A stretch of DNA of 64,000 bases from Streptomyces sp. AM 2-1-1 (GCF_029167645.1 NZ_CP119147.1:2108001-2172000); one strand, 5' to 3'; counted from the first letter of the stretch, positions 34,320 to 44,091 are shown. A program made the numbers and translations. The notes: a model not told the origin generated them from the sequence alone.

Positions 34320-34958
34320 GTGGCGATGTTCCGGCTCCAGGGAAGCAAGACGCTCGCCGTCGATCTGACGGGCGACGCGGTGAAGGCGAAGAACGGCTCG
34401 ATGGTCGCGTACGACGGCCGCATGTCGTTCAAGAAGATGTCCGGCGGGGGGGAGGGCCTGCGCGGGATGGTGACCCGTCGGCTGACCGGCGAACAGATGA
34501 CGGTGATGGAGGTGCAGGGGCAGGGCACCTGTTACTTCGCCGACCGCGCGAGCGAGATCAACCTCGTCTCGTTGCGCGGCGAGAAGCTCTGGGTGGAGGC
34601 GAGCAACCTGCTCTGCACGGACGCCGGACTGCGCACCGGCACCACCTTCACGGGGTTGCGCGGCGGGGCGAGCGGCAACGGTCTGTTCACCACGACCGTG
34701 GAGGGCACCGGGCAGGCGGCGATCATGTCGGACGGCTCCGCCGTGGTCCTCCGGGTCACCGCCCAGTACCCGCTCAACGTCGACCCCGGCGCGTACATCG
34801 CCCACCAGGGCAACCTCCAGCAGCACTTCCAGTCCGGGGTGAGCTTCCGCACGTTCATGGGCGAGGGGTCCGGGGAGTCGTTCCAGATCCGTTTCGAGGG
34901 CGAGGGACTCGTGTACGTGCAGCCCAGCGAGCGGAACACCGTCGGGGGCGACGTCTGA
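34320..34958 (+). CDS. AIM24 family protein, first of three
   Basis: A 212-residue protein of the AIM24/TIGR00266 family, a trimeric beta-roll of unknown function in bacteria (the yeast member is mitochondrial). Visible pattern: a lead strand (FRLQGSKTLAVDLTGDAVKAK), the glycine-rich turn KMSGGGEGLRGMVTRRLTGE, and the late GEGSGESFQIRFEGEGLVYVQPSE. There is no signal peptide or membrane segment. The GTG lies at the predicted transcription start; a second ATG two codons on is equally possible. The stop overlaps the next gene (ATGA). Confidence 0.85.
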   Translation: MAMFRLQGSKTLAVDLTGDAVKAKNGSMVAYDGRMSFKKMSGGGEGLRGMVTRRLTGEQMTVMEVQGQGTCYFADRASEINLVSLRGEKLWVEASNLLCTDAGLRTGTTFTGLRGGASGNGLFTTTVEGTGQAAIMSDGSAVVLRVTAQYPLNVDPGAYIAHQGNLQQHFQSGVSFRTFMGEGSGESFQIRFEGEGLVYVQPSERNTVGGDV

Positions 34959-35608
34959 TGCCGTTCCGTGAGATCAACGCGAAGATGATCGAGGCGACGG
35001 TCGTCCCCGGTCAGAAGATGTACAGCCAGCGCGGCGCGATGCTCGCCCACCGGGGCGAGGTCTCCTTCACCCCGAACGTCCAGGGCGGCCAGGGCGGGCT
35101 GATGTCGATGATCGGCCGGCGGGTGGCGAACGAGGCGACTCCGCTGATGACGGTGGAGGGCAGCGGTACGGTGATGTTCGGCCACGGCGGCCACCACATC
35201 CAGGTGATCAACCTCGCGGGCGACACCCTCTACGTGGAGGCCGACCGACTGCTCGCGTTCGACGGGACGCTCCAGCAGGGCACGATGTTCATGGGCTCGC
35301 AGGGCGGGGTGATGGGGATGGTGCGCGGTCAGGTGACCGGGCAGGGGCTCTTCACCACGACCCTCAAGGGCCACGGCGCGGTCGCGGTGATGGCCCACGG
35401 CGGGGTGATCGAACTGCCGATCACGCCCGGCCGCGAGGTGCACGTGGACCCGCAGGCCTACGTCGCCCACCACGGGGACGTGCGCAACAAGCTCTCCACG
35501 GCGCTCGGCTGGCGCGACATGGTGGGGCGCGGCTCGGGCGAGGCGTTCCAGCTGGAGCTCAGCGGCAGCGGTGCGGTGTACGTCCAGGCGTCGGAGGAGA
35601 AGCTGTGA
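34958..35608 (+). CDS. AIM24 family protein, second of three
   Basis: A 216-residue AIM24 paralogue, the canonical-looking member: INAKMIEATVVPGQKMYSQRGAMLAHRGEVSF, GLMSMIGRRVANEATPLMTVEGSGTV, HGVIEL-like strand and the C-terminal GRGSGEAFQLELSGSGAVYVQASEEKL. It starts with ATG overlapping the previous stop by 1 nt plus one base (ATGA) and in turn overlaps the third gene, so expression of the three is tightly coupled and perhaps stoichiometric. Mixed trimers of the three products are an attractive possibility, but this is inference. Confidence 0.87.
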   Translation: MPFREINAKMIEATVVPGQKMYSQRGAMLAHRGEVSFTPNVQGGQGGLMSMIGRRVANEATPLMTVEGSGTVMFGHGGHHIQVINLAGDTLYVEADRLLAFDGTLQQGTMFMGSQGGVMGMVRGQVTGQGLFTTTLKGHGAVAVMAHGGVIELPITPGREVHVDPQAYVAHHGDVRNKLSTALGWRDMVGRGSGEAFQLELSGSGAVYVQASEEKL

Positions 35609-36390
35609 GCACGCCCGTGATCTTCGATCCGATGACGCTGCCGTCGGACGACAACGTCAACGCGTACACCTTCTGCGTGGAGCTGAAGGGCAGTCAGTGG
35701 TTCCTCCAGAAGGGGAAGATGATCGCCTACTACGGGCGCATCGACTTCGACGGGGTGGGCAACGGCCGCTTCGACCGGTTGCTGCGGACGAGCTTCCACT
35801 CGCCGATGCACGCGGGCGACTGGGTGGTGGCCGAGGGCAGCGGCAAAATGCTCCTCGCGGACCGGGCCTTCGACGTCAACTCCTTCGACCTCGACAACGG
35901 CAACCTGACGATCCGCTCCGGCAACCTGCTCGCCTACCAGCCGACCCTGGCGCTGAAGCAGTCGATCGTGCCGGGGTTCCTCACCCTGATCGGTACGGGG
36001 AAGTTCGTGGCGGCCTCGAACGGGCCGGTGGTCTTCATGGAGCCGCCGCTGCGGGTGGATCCGCAGGCGCTGGTCGGCTGGGCCGACTGCCCGTCGCCGT
36101 GCCACCACTACGACCACGGGTACATGCGGGGCGTGATGGGCGGGCTGCGCTCGCTGACGGGGATCGGCGGGACCTCCGGCGAGGAGCACCAGTTCGAGTT
36201 CGTCGGCGCGGGGACGGTGCTGCTCCAGTCCACCGAGGTGCTGATGGCCGAGCAGTCGGTGGGCGCGGTGCCGGTGGAGGCGGGTGTTCCCGGCGCCGGT
36301 GTTCCCGGCGTCCACGGCGGGGGTCAACCTGGGTCCGCACCCCGCCTCCCCGGTCAGCTGGGCGATCTCCAGCGCCGGTTCGGTCTGTGA
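35605..36390 (+). CDS. AIM24 family protein, third of three with extended tail
   Basis: A 261-residue AIM24 paralogue. The core shows NAYTFCVELKGSQWFLQKGKMIAYYG, HSPMHAGDWVVAEGSGKMLLAD and IGGTSGEEHQFEFVGAGTVLLQSTE. Unlike the other two it has an internal Cys-containing insertion (ADCPSPCHHYDHGY) and a Gly/Pro-rich tail of about 40 residues after the fold. The GTG start overlaps the second gene's stop by 4 nt. Divergence of this member suggests specialisation inside one complex. The next gene is an unrelated MarR with its own promoter. Confidence 0.85.
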   Translation: MSTPVIFDPMTLPSDDNVNAYTFCVELKGSQWFLQKGKMIAYYGRIDFDGVGNGRFDRLLRTSFHSPMHAGDWVVAEGSGKMLLADRAFDVNSFDLDNGNLTIRSGNLLAYQPTLALKQSIVPGFLTLIGTGKFVAASNGPVVFMEPPLRVDPQALVGWADCPSPCHHYDHGYMRGVMGGLRSLTGIGGTSGEEHQFEFVGAGTVLLQSTEVLMAEQSVGAVPVEAGVPGAGVPGVHGGGQPGSAPRLPGQLGDLQRRFGL

Positions 36391-36540
36391 GCGGTACTCT
36401 GCGGAGCGTGATTCCCAGGGGTGCGCCCCGGGCGGCCCCCCGCGCGCCCCGCGCACCGTTCGGGGCGCGTGCGGCCCGGCGGCCGGCGGTGGGTGCCGGG
36501 AGTCACAGTCCTCACTTCGTCCGGCTTTCAACTTCTTAGG

Positions 36541-36546
36541 TAGAAT
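36541..36546 (+). promoter_or_regulatory. -10 box (TAGAAT) for leaderless marR
   Basis: TAGAAT ends 6 nt before the ATG at 36553. The overlapping TTCTtaggtAGAA (36533-36545) is a short inverted repeat that could be an autoregulatory site. Confidence 0.5.
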
Positions 36547-36552
36547 CCACAT

Positions 36553-37029
36553 ATGGAGACCGAGACGGCCACCCGCTGGCTGAGCGACGCGGAGCAGTGC
36601 GCCTGGCGCACCCACCTGGACGTCAGCAGACTGCTGTCGCACCAGCTGGAGAGAGACCTCCAGCCGTTCGGCCTGACCATGAACGACTACGAGATCCTCG
36701 TCAACCTCTCCGAGGCCGAGGACCAGCGCCTGCGGATGAGCGACCTCGCGGCACTCACCCTGCAGTCCAAGAGCAGGCTCTCGCACCAGATCACCCGGAT
36801 GGAGAACGCCGGGCTGGTCAAGCGCGAGAACTGCGAGTCCGACCGGCGCGGACTCTTCGCGGTCCTCACCGACCTCGGCGGGGAGACGATGCGGAAGGTG
36901 GCGCCGTTCCACGTCGCCTCCGTCCGCAAGCACTTCATGGACCTGCTGACCCCCGAAGCGCTCGCCGAGCTCCACGCGGCCCTGACCCCGATCGCCGACC
37001 ACCTGCGCGGACGGCGCGGCAAGCCGTAA
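36553..37029 (+). CDS. MarR family transcriptional regulator
   Basis: A 158-residue winged-helix regulator. The fold begins with helices (SDAEQCAWRTHLDVSRLLSHQLERDL), then MSDLAALTLQSKSRLSHQITRMENAGLVKRENCESDRRGLFAVLT, holding the recognition helix and the SDRRG wing. One Cys (ENCESD) sits at the start of the wing, a place where oxidation could affect binding, though this is speculative. A TAGAAT box 6 nt upstream makes it leaderless. It converges on meaB behind a strong hairpin. Targets unknown. Confidence 0.9.
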   Translation: METETATRWLSDAEQCAWRTHLDVSRLLSHQLERDLQPFGLTMNDYEILVNLSEAEDQRLRMSDLAALTLQSKSRLSHQITRMENAGLVKRENCESDRRGLFAVLTDLGGETMRKVAPFHVASVRKHFMDLLTPEALAELHAALTPIADHLRGRRGKP

Positions 37030-37040
37030 CGCCGAGGTGC

Positions 37041-37071
37041 CGTACGGGGCGGCGGCACGCCGCCCCGTACG
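37041..37071. terminator. Bidirectional terminator between marR and meaB
   Basis: A perfect 14-bp stem, CGTACGGGGCGGCG (37041-37054) against 37058-37071, with a 3-nt loop, placed between two convergent genes. Confidence 0.8.
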
Positions 37072-37078
37072 CGCCGGG

Positions 37079-38062
37079 TCAGGAACCGGCCGAGGTGAGC
37101 TGGGCGACCAGTTCGTCGGCCGCGCCGTACGGGTCCAGCCGGCCCGCCACGATGCGCGTCGCCAGGGCGTCGAGCCGGTGGTCGCCGTGCAGGTCGGCGA
37201 TCCGCTCGCGCAGGGCGGTGACGGCGATCGTCTCCACCTCCCGGGCCGCCCGCGCGGTGCGCCGGGCGGCCAGCACCCCGCGCTCCTCCATCCACGCCCG
37301 GTGCTTCTCCAGCGCCTCGACGAGCTCGTCGACGCCCTCGCCCCGGGCGGCGACCGTCTTCACCACCGGCGGCCGCCAGTCGCCCGGTTCCCGGGACTCC
37401 CCGAGGCCCAGCATGTGGTTCAGCTCCCGGACGGTGGCGTCCGCGCCGTCCCGGTCCGCCTTGTTGACCACGTAGACGTCGCCGATCTCCAGGATTCCGG
37501 CCTTCGCCGCCTGGATGCCGTCGCCCATGCCCGGCGCGAGCATCACCACCGAGGTGTCGGCCTGCGAGGCGATCTCCACCTCGGACTGCCCCACCCCGAC
37601 CGTCTCCACCAGCACCACGTCGCACCCCGCCGCGTCCAGCACCCTGATCGCCTGGGGCGCCGACCGGGCGAGACCGCCCAGATGGCCCCGGGTCGCCATG
37701 GAGCGGATGTAGACCCCGGGGTCACCGGCGTGGTCCGACATCCGCACCCGGTCCCCCAGCAGCGCCCCGCCGGAGAACGGCGAGGACGGGTCGACCGCGA
37801 GCACCCCGACCCGCTTCCCGGCCTTGCGGTAGGCGGTGACCAGCGCCGAGGTGGAGGTGGACTTGCCGACGCCCGGCGATCCGGTCAGCCCGACGACGTA
37901 CGCGTGCCCGGCGAGCGGGGCCAGCGCGGCCATCACCTCCCGCAGCTGCGGGGACGCCCCCTCCACCAGTGAGATCAGCCGGGCGACGGCACGGGGCCTG
38001 CCCTGCCGTGCCTGTTCGACCAAGGTGGGGACGTCCACCGTCACCGCTCCGTTCCTGTTCAC
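37079..38062 (-). CDS. meaB: Methylmalonyl-CoA mutase-associated GTPase MeaB
   Basis: A 327-residue G3E-family GTPase that loads and protects the adenosylcobalamin cofactor of acyl-CoA mutases. The P-loop is GSPGVGKST. Switch and base-recognition elements follow: VDPSSPFSGGALLGDRVRM, ETVGVGQSEVEI, MLAPGMGDGIQAAKAGILEIGD and NKADRDGA (NKxD). The start could be the GTG at 38062 or a GTG six codons later preceded by GGAG; the family N-terminus (VDVPTLVEQARQG) slightly favours the latter. It lies upstream of the thiolase stop by 45 bp on the same strand, with icmA the nearest mutase gene. Confidence 0.93.
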   Translation of the reverse strand: MNRNGAVTVDVPTLVEQARQGRPRAVARLISLVEGASPQLREVMAALAPLAGHAYVVGLTGSPGVGKSTSTSALVTAYRKAGKRVGVLAVDPSSPFSGGALLGDRVRMSDHAGDPGVYIRSMATRGHLGGLARSAPQAIRVLDAAGCDVVLVETVGVGQSEVEIASQADTSVVMLAPGMGDGIQAAKAGILEIGDVYVVNKADRDGADATVRELNHMLGLGESREPGDWRPPVVKTVAARGEGVDELVEALEKHRAWMEERGVLAARRTARAAREVETIAVTALRERIADLHGDHRLDALATRIVAGRLDPYGAADELVAQLTSAGS

Positions 38063-38107
38063 CGCGCGGGCCGGGCCCGGACCGGCGTGGGCTGTTGGCT
38101 ACCCGTA

Positions 38108-39313
38108 TTACTTGCCCGGCACGCGGATGATCAGCGCGTCGCCCTGACCGCCGCCGCCGCAGAGCGCCGCGACACCGGTGCCGCCGCCGCGCCGGCGCAG
38201 TTCCAGCGCCAGGTGCAGCACCACCCGGGCGCCGGACATCCCGATGGGGTGACCGAGGGCGATGGCGCCACCGTTGACGTTGACCTTCTCCGAGGTGAGC
38301 CCGAGGTCCTTCATCGACTGCACCGCGACCGCGGCGAACGCCTCGTTGATCTCGACCAGGTCCAGGTCGTCGACGCTCAGCCCCTCCTTCTTCAGGGCGT
38401 GCCGGATGGCGTTGGACGGCTGGGACTGGAGCGAGTTGTCCGGACCGGCCACGTTGCCGTGGGCGCCGATCTCGGCGATCCAGTCGAGCCCCAGCTCCTG
38501 GGCCTTCGCCTTGCTCATCACGACGACCGCGGCGGCGCCGTCCGAGATCTGCGAGGAGGAGCCGGCGGTGATCGTGCCGTCCTTCGCGAAGGCGGGGCGG
38601 AGCTTGCCGAGCGACTCGGCGGTCGTCTCGGGCCGGATGCCCTCGTCCTGGGAGAAGAGCACCGGGTCGCCCTTGCGCTGCGGGATCTCGACCGGGGTGA
38701 TCTCGGCCTCGAAGAGACCGTTCTCGCGCGCGGCCGCGGCGCGCTGGTGGGAGAGGGCGGCGACCTCGTCCTGCGCGGCGCGCTCCAGGCCCAGGCGGGT
38801 GTTGTGCTTCTCGGTCGACTCCCCCATCGCGATGTTCTCGAAGGCGTCGGTCAGACCGTCGTACGCCATCGCGTCGAGCATCTCGATCGCGCCGTACTTG
38901 TACCCCTCGCGGGACTTCGGCAGGAGGTGCGGGGCGTTGGTCATGGACTCCTGGCCGCCGGCCACCACGACGTCGAACTCACCGGCGCGGATCAGCTGGT
39001 CGGCCAGCGCGATGGCGTCGAGCCCGGAGAGACACACCTTGTTGACGGTGAGGGCCGGGACGTTCATCGGAATGCCCGCCTTGACGGCCGCCTGCCGGGC
39101 CGGGATCTGCCCCGCCCCGGCCTGGAGCACCTGGCCCATGATCACGTACTCGACCTGTTCGCCGCCGATGCCGGCCCGGTCCAGCGCCGCCTTGATGGCG
39201 AAGCCGCCAAGGTCCGCGCCCGAGAAGCTCTTCAGGGAGCCGAGCAGCCGGCCCATGGGCGTCCGGGCGCCCGCGACGATCACTGAGGTGGTGGTACCGG
39301 TCGTTCCTGACAT
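38108..39313 (-). CDS. Acetyl-CoA C-acetyltransferase (thiolase)
   Basis: A 401-residue thiolase that condenses or cleaves acetoacetyl-CoA. The acylation cysteine lies in [11 protein letters not shown], the His in [14 protein letters not shown], and the second catalytic Cys in [11 protein letters not shown]. The size and motif set indicate the biosynthetic (type II) branch. ATG at 39313 was preferred to a GTG two codons upstream. Downstream MeaB on the same strand and the methylmalonyl-CoA epimerase in the opposite orientation put it among acyl-CoA genes. With 3-hydroxybutyryl-CoA dehydrogenase (57430-58278) it could feed butyryl-CoA formation. Confidence 0.92.
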   Translation of the reverse strand: MSGTTGTTTSVIVAGARTPMGRLLGSLKSFSGADLGGFAIKAALDRAGIGGEQVEYVIMGQVLQAGAGQIPARQAAVKAGIPMNVPALTVNKVCLSGLDAIALADQLIRAGEFDVVVAGGQESMTNAPHLLPKSREGYKYGAIEMLDAMAYDGLTDAFENIAMGESTEKHNTRLGLERAAQDEVAALSHQRAAAARENGLFEAEITPVEIPQRKGDPVLFSQDEGIRPETTAESLGKLRPAFAKDGTITAGSSSQISDGAAAVVVMSKAKAQELGLDWIAEIGAHGNVAGPDNSLQSQPSNAIRHALKKEGLSVDDLDLVEINEAFAAVAVQSMKDLGLTSEKVNVNGGAIALGHPIGMSGARVVLHLALELRRRGGGTGVAALCGGGGQGDALIIRVPGK

Positions 39314-39509
39314 GGGCACGGCCCCTAAGAGGTGAGGGTGTCGAGAGGGTCGTCCCGTGATCGGCGGTGGAGCGGATCACCCACCGGGGGTGACGGGACG
39401 GCCTTGAGGGTTGATTCGAATGTACTGAGAGGCCCCCCGCCCGTCATCCGGCAGCGCGTGTGATCGCGCGCACCTTGCCAATCCAGCTCCCGGACGCTGC
39501 ACTGGTCCC

Positions 39510-39938
39510 ATGCTGACGCGAATCGACCACATCGGGATCGCCTGCTTCGACCTCGACGAGACGGTGGAGTTCTACCGCTCCACGTACGGCTTCGAGGTCC
39601 ACCACTCGGAGGTCAACGAGGAGCAGGGTGTACGTGAGGCCATGCTGAAGATCAACGGGACCTCGGACGGCGCGGCCTCCTACCTCCAGCTCCTGGAGCC
39701 GACCCGGCCCGACTCGGCCGTCGGCAAGTGGCTGGAGAAGAACGGCGAGGGGGTCCACCACATCGCCTTCGGCACCGCGGACGTGGACCAGGACTCCTCG
39801 GACATCCGCGAGAAGGGGGTCCGGGTCCTCTACGACGAGCCCCGCACCGGCTCCATGGGTTCCCGCATCACCTTCCTCCACCCCAAGGACTGCCACGGGG
39901 TGCTCACCGAACTGGTCACGTCCCGGACGGAGCACTGA
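39510..39938 (+). CDS. mce: Methylmalonyl-CoA epimerase
   Basis: A 142-residue vicinal-oxygen-chelate fold enzyme that interconverts (2R)- and (2S)-methylmalonyl-CoA. Metal ligands are visible: His7 (DHIGIA), Gln in SYLQLLEP, His in GVHHIAFG and Glu in VLTELV. The paired babb modules and the length match the family. It is divergent from the thiolase and precedes scy. It supplies the isomer used by the mutase or by polyketide extension. The gene keeps this position next to scy in S. coelicolor as I recall. Confidence 0.93.
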   Translation: MLTRIDHIGIACFDLDETVEFYRSTYGFEVHHSEVNEEQGVREAMLKINGTSDGAASYLQLLEPTRPDSAVGKWLEKNGEGVHHIAFGTADVDQDSSDIREKGVRVLYDEPRTGSMGSRITFLHPKDCHGVLTELVTSRTEH

Positions 39939-39964
39939 CCGCCGGATACCCGGCCCGGTAGAGT
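39935..39964 (+). promoter_or_regulatory. Candidate scy promoter overlapping the end of mce
   Basis: CTGACC (39935-39940) and TAGAGT (39959-39964) are separated by 18 bp. The resulting leader of about 130 nt contains a GGACCGC/GCGGTCC hairpin at 40038-40061. Confidence 0.4.
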
Positions 39965-40102
39965 GGGCCGTTCCGGGCCGGGGCCGGGGTCGGGGCCGTA
40001 AGGACGTCCCTGTCGTTTGTCTGTCACTATTCCCGGGGGACCGCTCGCCGGCGGGCGGTCCTGTATGGAGAGTTGCGACCAGGGGACGGATGGGACCGCG
40101 CA

Positions 40103-43100
40103 GTGCGGGGCTACGAACGCCAGGAGAGCCACCGAGCTGAAGACGACCACCTCTCGCGGTTCGAAGCCGAGATGGACCGGCTGAAGACCGACCGGGAGAA
40201 GGCCGTCCAGCACGCCGAGGACCTCGGTTACCAGGTCGAGGTCTTGCGAGCCAAACTGCACGAGGCACGGCGCACGATCGCGACCCGTCCCGCCTACGGC
40301 GGCGCGGACCTCGGGTACCAGGCCGAGCAGTTGCTCCGTGACGCCCAGGCCCAGGCCGAGCAGATGCGCACCGACGCCGAGCGCGAGCTGCGCGAGGCCC
40401 GGGCCCAGACCCAGCGCATCCTCCAGGAGCACGCGGAGCACCAGGCCCGGCTCCAGGCCGAACTGCACAACGAGGCGGTCCAGCGCCGCCAGCGCCTCGA
40501 CCAGGAACTGGCCGAACGACGGCAGACCGTCGAGGCCCACGTCAACGAGAACGTCGCCTGGGCCGAGCAGTTGCGGGCCCGTACGGAGTCCCAGGCCCGC
40601 CGGCTCATGGAGGAGTCCCGGGCCGAGGCCGAGCAGGCCCTGAACGCCGCCCGGAGCGAGGCCGCCCGGGTCGCCGAGGAGACCCGCCAGCGGCTCGGTT
40701 CCGAGGCCGAGACCTCCCGTGCCGAGGCCGAGGCGATCCTGCTGCGCGCCCGCCGGGACGCCGAGCGGATGCTGAGCACCGCCGCCGGCCAGGCGCAGGA
40801 GGCCACCCAGCACGCCGAGCACCTGCGGTCCACGACGAGCGCCGAAGCCGACCAGGCCCGCCGGCAGGCCACCGAGCTCCAGCGCGCCGCCGAGCAGCAC
40901 GCCCAGGAGGCCGAGACCCGGCTGCGCGAAGCGCGGCTGGAGGCGGAGAAGCTGCTCTCCGAGGCCAAGGAGAACGCGTCGAAGACGCTGGCCGGGGCCG
41001 AGTCGCAGAACGAACAGCGCACCCGCACCGCCAGGTCGGAGATCGCCCGCCTCGTCGGTGAGGCGACCAAGACCGCCGAGACGCTGAAGGAAGAGTCCGA
41101 GCAGGCCCTCGCCGACGCCCGCGCCGAGGCCGAGCGGCTCCTCGTGGAGGCGACCGAGAAGGCGCGTACGGCGGCTGCCGAGGACGCCGCCGCCCAGCTC
41201 GCCAAGGCCGCCCGCAGCGCCGAGGAGGTGCTGACCAAGGCGTCCGAGGACGCCTCGGCCACCACCCGGGCCGCCGCCGAGGAGGCCGAGCGCGTCCGCC
41301 GCGAGGCGGAGGCCGAGGCGGACCGGCTGCGCGGCGAGGCCGCCGAGCAGGCCGACCAGCTCAAGGGCGCCGCCGAGGAGGGCACCAAGGAGTACCGGGC
41401 CAAGACGGTCGAACTCCAGGAGGAGGCCCGCCGGTTGCGCGGCGAGGCCGAGCAACTGCGCTCCGAGGCGGTCGCCGAGGGCGAGCGCATCCGGGGCGAG
41501 GCCCGTCGCGAGGCCCTCCAGCAGATCGAGGAAGGTGCCCGCACCGCCGAGGAACTGCTGACCAAGGCGCGTACGGACGCCGAGGAGTTGCGCGCCTCCG
41601 CCTCCACCGACGGCGAGCGGGTCCGCACCGAGGCGGGCGAACGCGCCGCCGCCCTGCGCAAGCAGGCCGAGGAGGCGCTGGAGCGCTCCCGCGCCGAGGC
41701 CGAGACCCTGCGCACCGAGGCCGAGGAGCAGGCGGAGTCCGTGAAGACGGCGGCCGACGAGGCCGCCGCCGCGCTCCGTGCCGAGACCGAGCGTCAGGTG
41801 ACGGCCCGTGCCGAGGAGGCGGCGGCCGAGCTGGACCGGCTGCGCGCCGACGCCGAGGCCCGGGTCGCCTCCGCCGAGGAAACGCTCGGTACGGCCCGCA
41901 CGGAGGCGGAACACGTCCGTCGCGAGGCGGCCGAGGAGACGGAGCGGTTGCGCGGCGAGGCCGCCGAGCGGCTGCGGACGCTCCAGGAGCAGGCCGAGGC
42001 GGAGGCGCAGCGGCTGCGCGACGAGGCGGCGGCCGACGCGGCGCAGTCGCGTGCCGAGGGCGAGAACGTCGCCGTACGGCTGCGTACCGAGGCGGCCACC
42101 GAGGCGGAGCGCCTCAAGACCGAGGCGCAGGAGACGGCCGACCGGGTGCGGGCCGAGGCGGCCGCTGCCGCCGAACGGGTGGCCGCCGAGGCCGCCGAGG
42201 CGCTGGTGGCCGCGCAGGAGGAGGCCAACCGGCGCCGCCGCACGGCCGAGGAGACCCTGGAGGCCGCGCGGTCCGAGGCCGGGCAGGAGCGCGAGCGGGC
42301 CCGCGAGCAGAGCGAGGAACTCCTCGCGTCCGCCCGTACCCGGGTGGAGGAGGCGCAGGCCGAGGCGCAGCGGCTCACCGGCGAGGCCGAGAGCCGGGCG
42401 TCCGAGCTGGTCGCCACCGCCGAGCAGACCGCCCAGCAGGTACGCGACGCGGTCGCCGGGCTGCACGAGCAGGCCGGGACGGAGATCGCCGCGCAGCGCG
42501 CCGCCGCCGAGCAGGAGGCCGGCCGGACGAGGACCGAGGCGCTGGAGGAGGCGGACCGGCTGCGCGCCGACGCCGCCGCCGAGCGGGAGCGCGCCTCCGA
42601 GGACGCCAACCGCATCCGCCGGGTCGCGGCCGAGGAGACGGACGCGGCGAAGGCGCTCGCGGAGCGCACCGTCACCGACGCCATCGCGGAGTCCGAGCGG
42701 CTGCGCGCGGAGGCCGCGGAGTACAGCCAGCGGGTGCGTACGGAGGCGTCCGACGCCCTCGCGTCGGCCGAGCGCGACGCGGCACGGGCCCGTGCGGAGG
42801 CCCGCGAGGACGCCAACCGCATGCGGTCGGACGCGGCGACGCAGGCCGACCGGCTGGTCGCGGAGGCGACGAACGAGGGCGAGCGGATCCGCCAGGAGGC
42901 GACCGACTCCTCGAACCAGCTCGTCGGCGAGGCCACCCGGGAGGCGGAGCGGCGGCGCTCGGAGGCGGCGAAGACCGTGGCCTCGGCGCAGGAGCACGCC
43001 ACCCGTACCCGCGAGGAGGCCGAGAAGCTGCGCGCCGACGCGGAGAAGGCGTCCGAGAAGCTGCGGAGCGAGGCCCGCGAGGAGGCCGAGCGGGTGCTGG

Positions 43101-43900
43101 ACGAGGCACGCCAGGAGGCGGCCAAGCGCCGCACGGACGCGGCCGAGCAGGCGGACCAGCTGATCAACAAGGCGCGCGAGGAGGCTCTGCGGACGGCCAC
43201 CGAGTCGGAGGCGCAGGCCGACACCATGGTCGACGCCGCCCGCACGGAAGCCGCCCGGATCACCGCGGAGGCCACCGTGGAGGGCAACACCCTGGTGGAG
43301 CGGGCCCGTGCCGACGCCGACGAACTGCTGGTCGGCGCGCGGCGCGACGCCACCGCCACCCGGGAGCGCGCGGAGGAGCGGCGCGCCCGGATGGAGGCCG
43401 AGATCGAGGAACTGCACGAGCGGGCCCGGCGGGAGACCTCCGAGCAGATGAAGACCGCCGGCGAGCGGGTCGACCATCTGATGAAGGCGGCCACCGAACA
43501 GCACGACGAGGCCCAGAAGAAGGCCAAGGAGTTGCTGTCGGACGCGAATTCGGAAGCCGGCAAGGTCCGTATCGCGGCGGTCAAGCGCGCGGAGTCCCTG
43601 CTCAAGGAGGCGGAGACCAAGAAGGCGACCCTCATTCGCGAGGCGGAAAAGCTGCGGGCCGACGCGGAGGCGGAGGCGAAGCGTACGGTGGACGAAGGAC
43701 AGCGCGAACTCGATGTGCTCGTGCGCAGGCGCGCGGACATCAATACGGAGATCTCCCGGGTCCAGGACGTGCTGGAGGCGCTGGAGTCTTTCGAGGTACC
43801 GACGGGGGGCGGGAAAACCACCGGCGGCGGGCCCATCGGGGCCGTCAAGGCCGCGGCGGGGGCGGGCACCCGCGGCGGCGGCAAGCAGCCGGAGGGATAG
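40103..43900 (+). CDS. scy: Scy, polar-growth coiled-coil scaffold
   Basis: A 1,265-residue, almost entirely coiled-coil cytoskeletal protein that organises the hyphal tip with DivIVA and FilP. The start VRGYERQESHRAEDDHLSRFEAEMDRLK and the segment LGYQVEVLRAKLHEARRTIATRP match the DivIVA-like N-terminal region of Scy; the rest is long runs of A/E/R/L heptads of the 51-residue repeat type described for Scy and FilP. Composition is extremely rich in Ala, Glu and Arg. The tail is Gly-rich and ends KQPEG. I chose the GTG at 40103 because the known Scy start is MRGYERQ. It is followed by filP, which fixes the identification. Confidence 0.95.
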   Translation: MRGYERQESHRAEDDHLSRFEAEMDRLKTDREKAVQHAEDLGYQVEVLRAKLHEARRTIATRPAYGGADLGYQAEQLLRDAQAQAEQMRTDAERELREARAQTQRILQEHAEHQARLQAELHNEAVQRRQRLDQELAERRQTVEAHVNENVAWAEQLRARTESQARRLMEESRAEAEQALNAARSEAARVAEETRQRLGSEAETSRAEAEAILLRARRDAERMLSTAAGQAQEATQHAEHLRSTTSAEADQARRQATELQRAAEQHAQEAETRLREARLEAEKLLSEAKENASKTLAGAESQNEQRTRTARSEIARLVGEATKTAETLKEESEQALADARAEAERLLVEATEKARTAAAEDAAAQLAKAARSAEEVLTKASEDASATTRAAAEEAERVRREAEAEADRLRGEAAEQADQLKGAAEEGTKEYRAKTVELQEEARRLRGEAEQLRSEAVAEGERIRGEARREALQQIEEGARTAEELLTKARTDAEELRASASTDGERVRTEAGERAAALRKQAEEALERSRAEAETLRTEAEEQAESVKTAADEAAAALRAETERQVTARAEEAAAELDRLRADAEARVASAEETLGTARTEAEHVRREAAEETERLRGEAAERLRTLQEQAEAEAQRLRDEAAADAAQSRAEGENVAVRLRTEAATEAERLKTEAQETADRVRAEAAAAAERVAAEAAEALVAAQEEANRRRRTAEETLEAARSEAGQERERAREQSEELLASARTRVEEAQAEAQRLTGEAESRASELVATAEQTAQQVRDAVAGLHEQAGTEIAAQRAAAEQEAGRTRTEALEEADRLRADAAAERERASEDANRIRRVAAEETDAAKALAERTVTDAIAESERLRAEAAEYSQRVRTEASDALASAERDAARARAEAREDANRMRSDAATQADRLVAEATNEGERIRQEATDSSNQLVGEATREAERRRSEAAKTVASAQEHATRTREEAEKLRADAEKASEKLRSEAREEAERVLDEARQEAAKRRTDAAEQADQLINKAREEALRTATESEAQADTMVDAARTEAARITAEATVEGNTLVERARADADELLVGARRDATATRERAEERRARMEAEIEELHERARRETSEQMKTAGERVDHLMKAATEQHDEAQKKAKELLSDANSEAGKVRIAAVKRAESLLKEAETKKATLIREAEKLRADAEAEAKRTVDEGQRELDVLVRRRADINTEISRVQDVLEALESFEVPTGGGKTTGGGPIGAVKAAAGAGTRGGGKQPEG

Positions 43901-44091
43901 ACCTGGCCGGGGCCGCCCACGCGCACCGGACGGCGGACCGCCGGGCCCTCCGGGCGATCAGCACCCACGGGGGCCGGCCACCCGAAAGAGGTGTCATTCT
44001 CCAGATCAAACTGGTATCTCCACGCTGACACGCCGCTTTGGCCCCTAGGATTCCCTCTATCACCTCACCGGTCTCATTCGACAGGAAACCC

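Noticed and set aside
40103..43900. Long open frames on the opposite strand and in other frames of scy
   Set aside because: They are mirror effects of high GC and the repetitive Ala/Glu/Arg codons; their products are Arg/Ser/Leu-rich repeats with no family pattern.
44025..44051. CTGACA/TAGGAT as filP promoter
   Set aside because: The 15-bp spacer is too short to be convincing, although the TAGGAT box is plausible.
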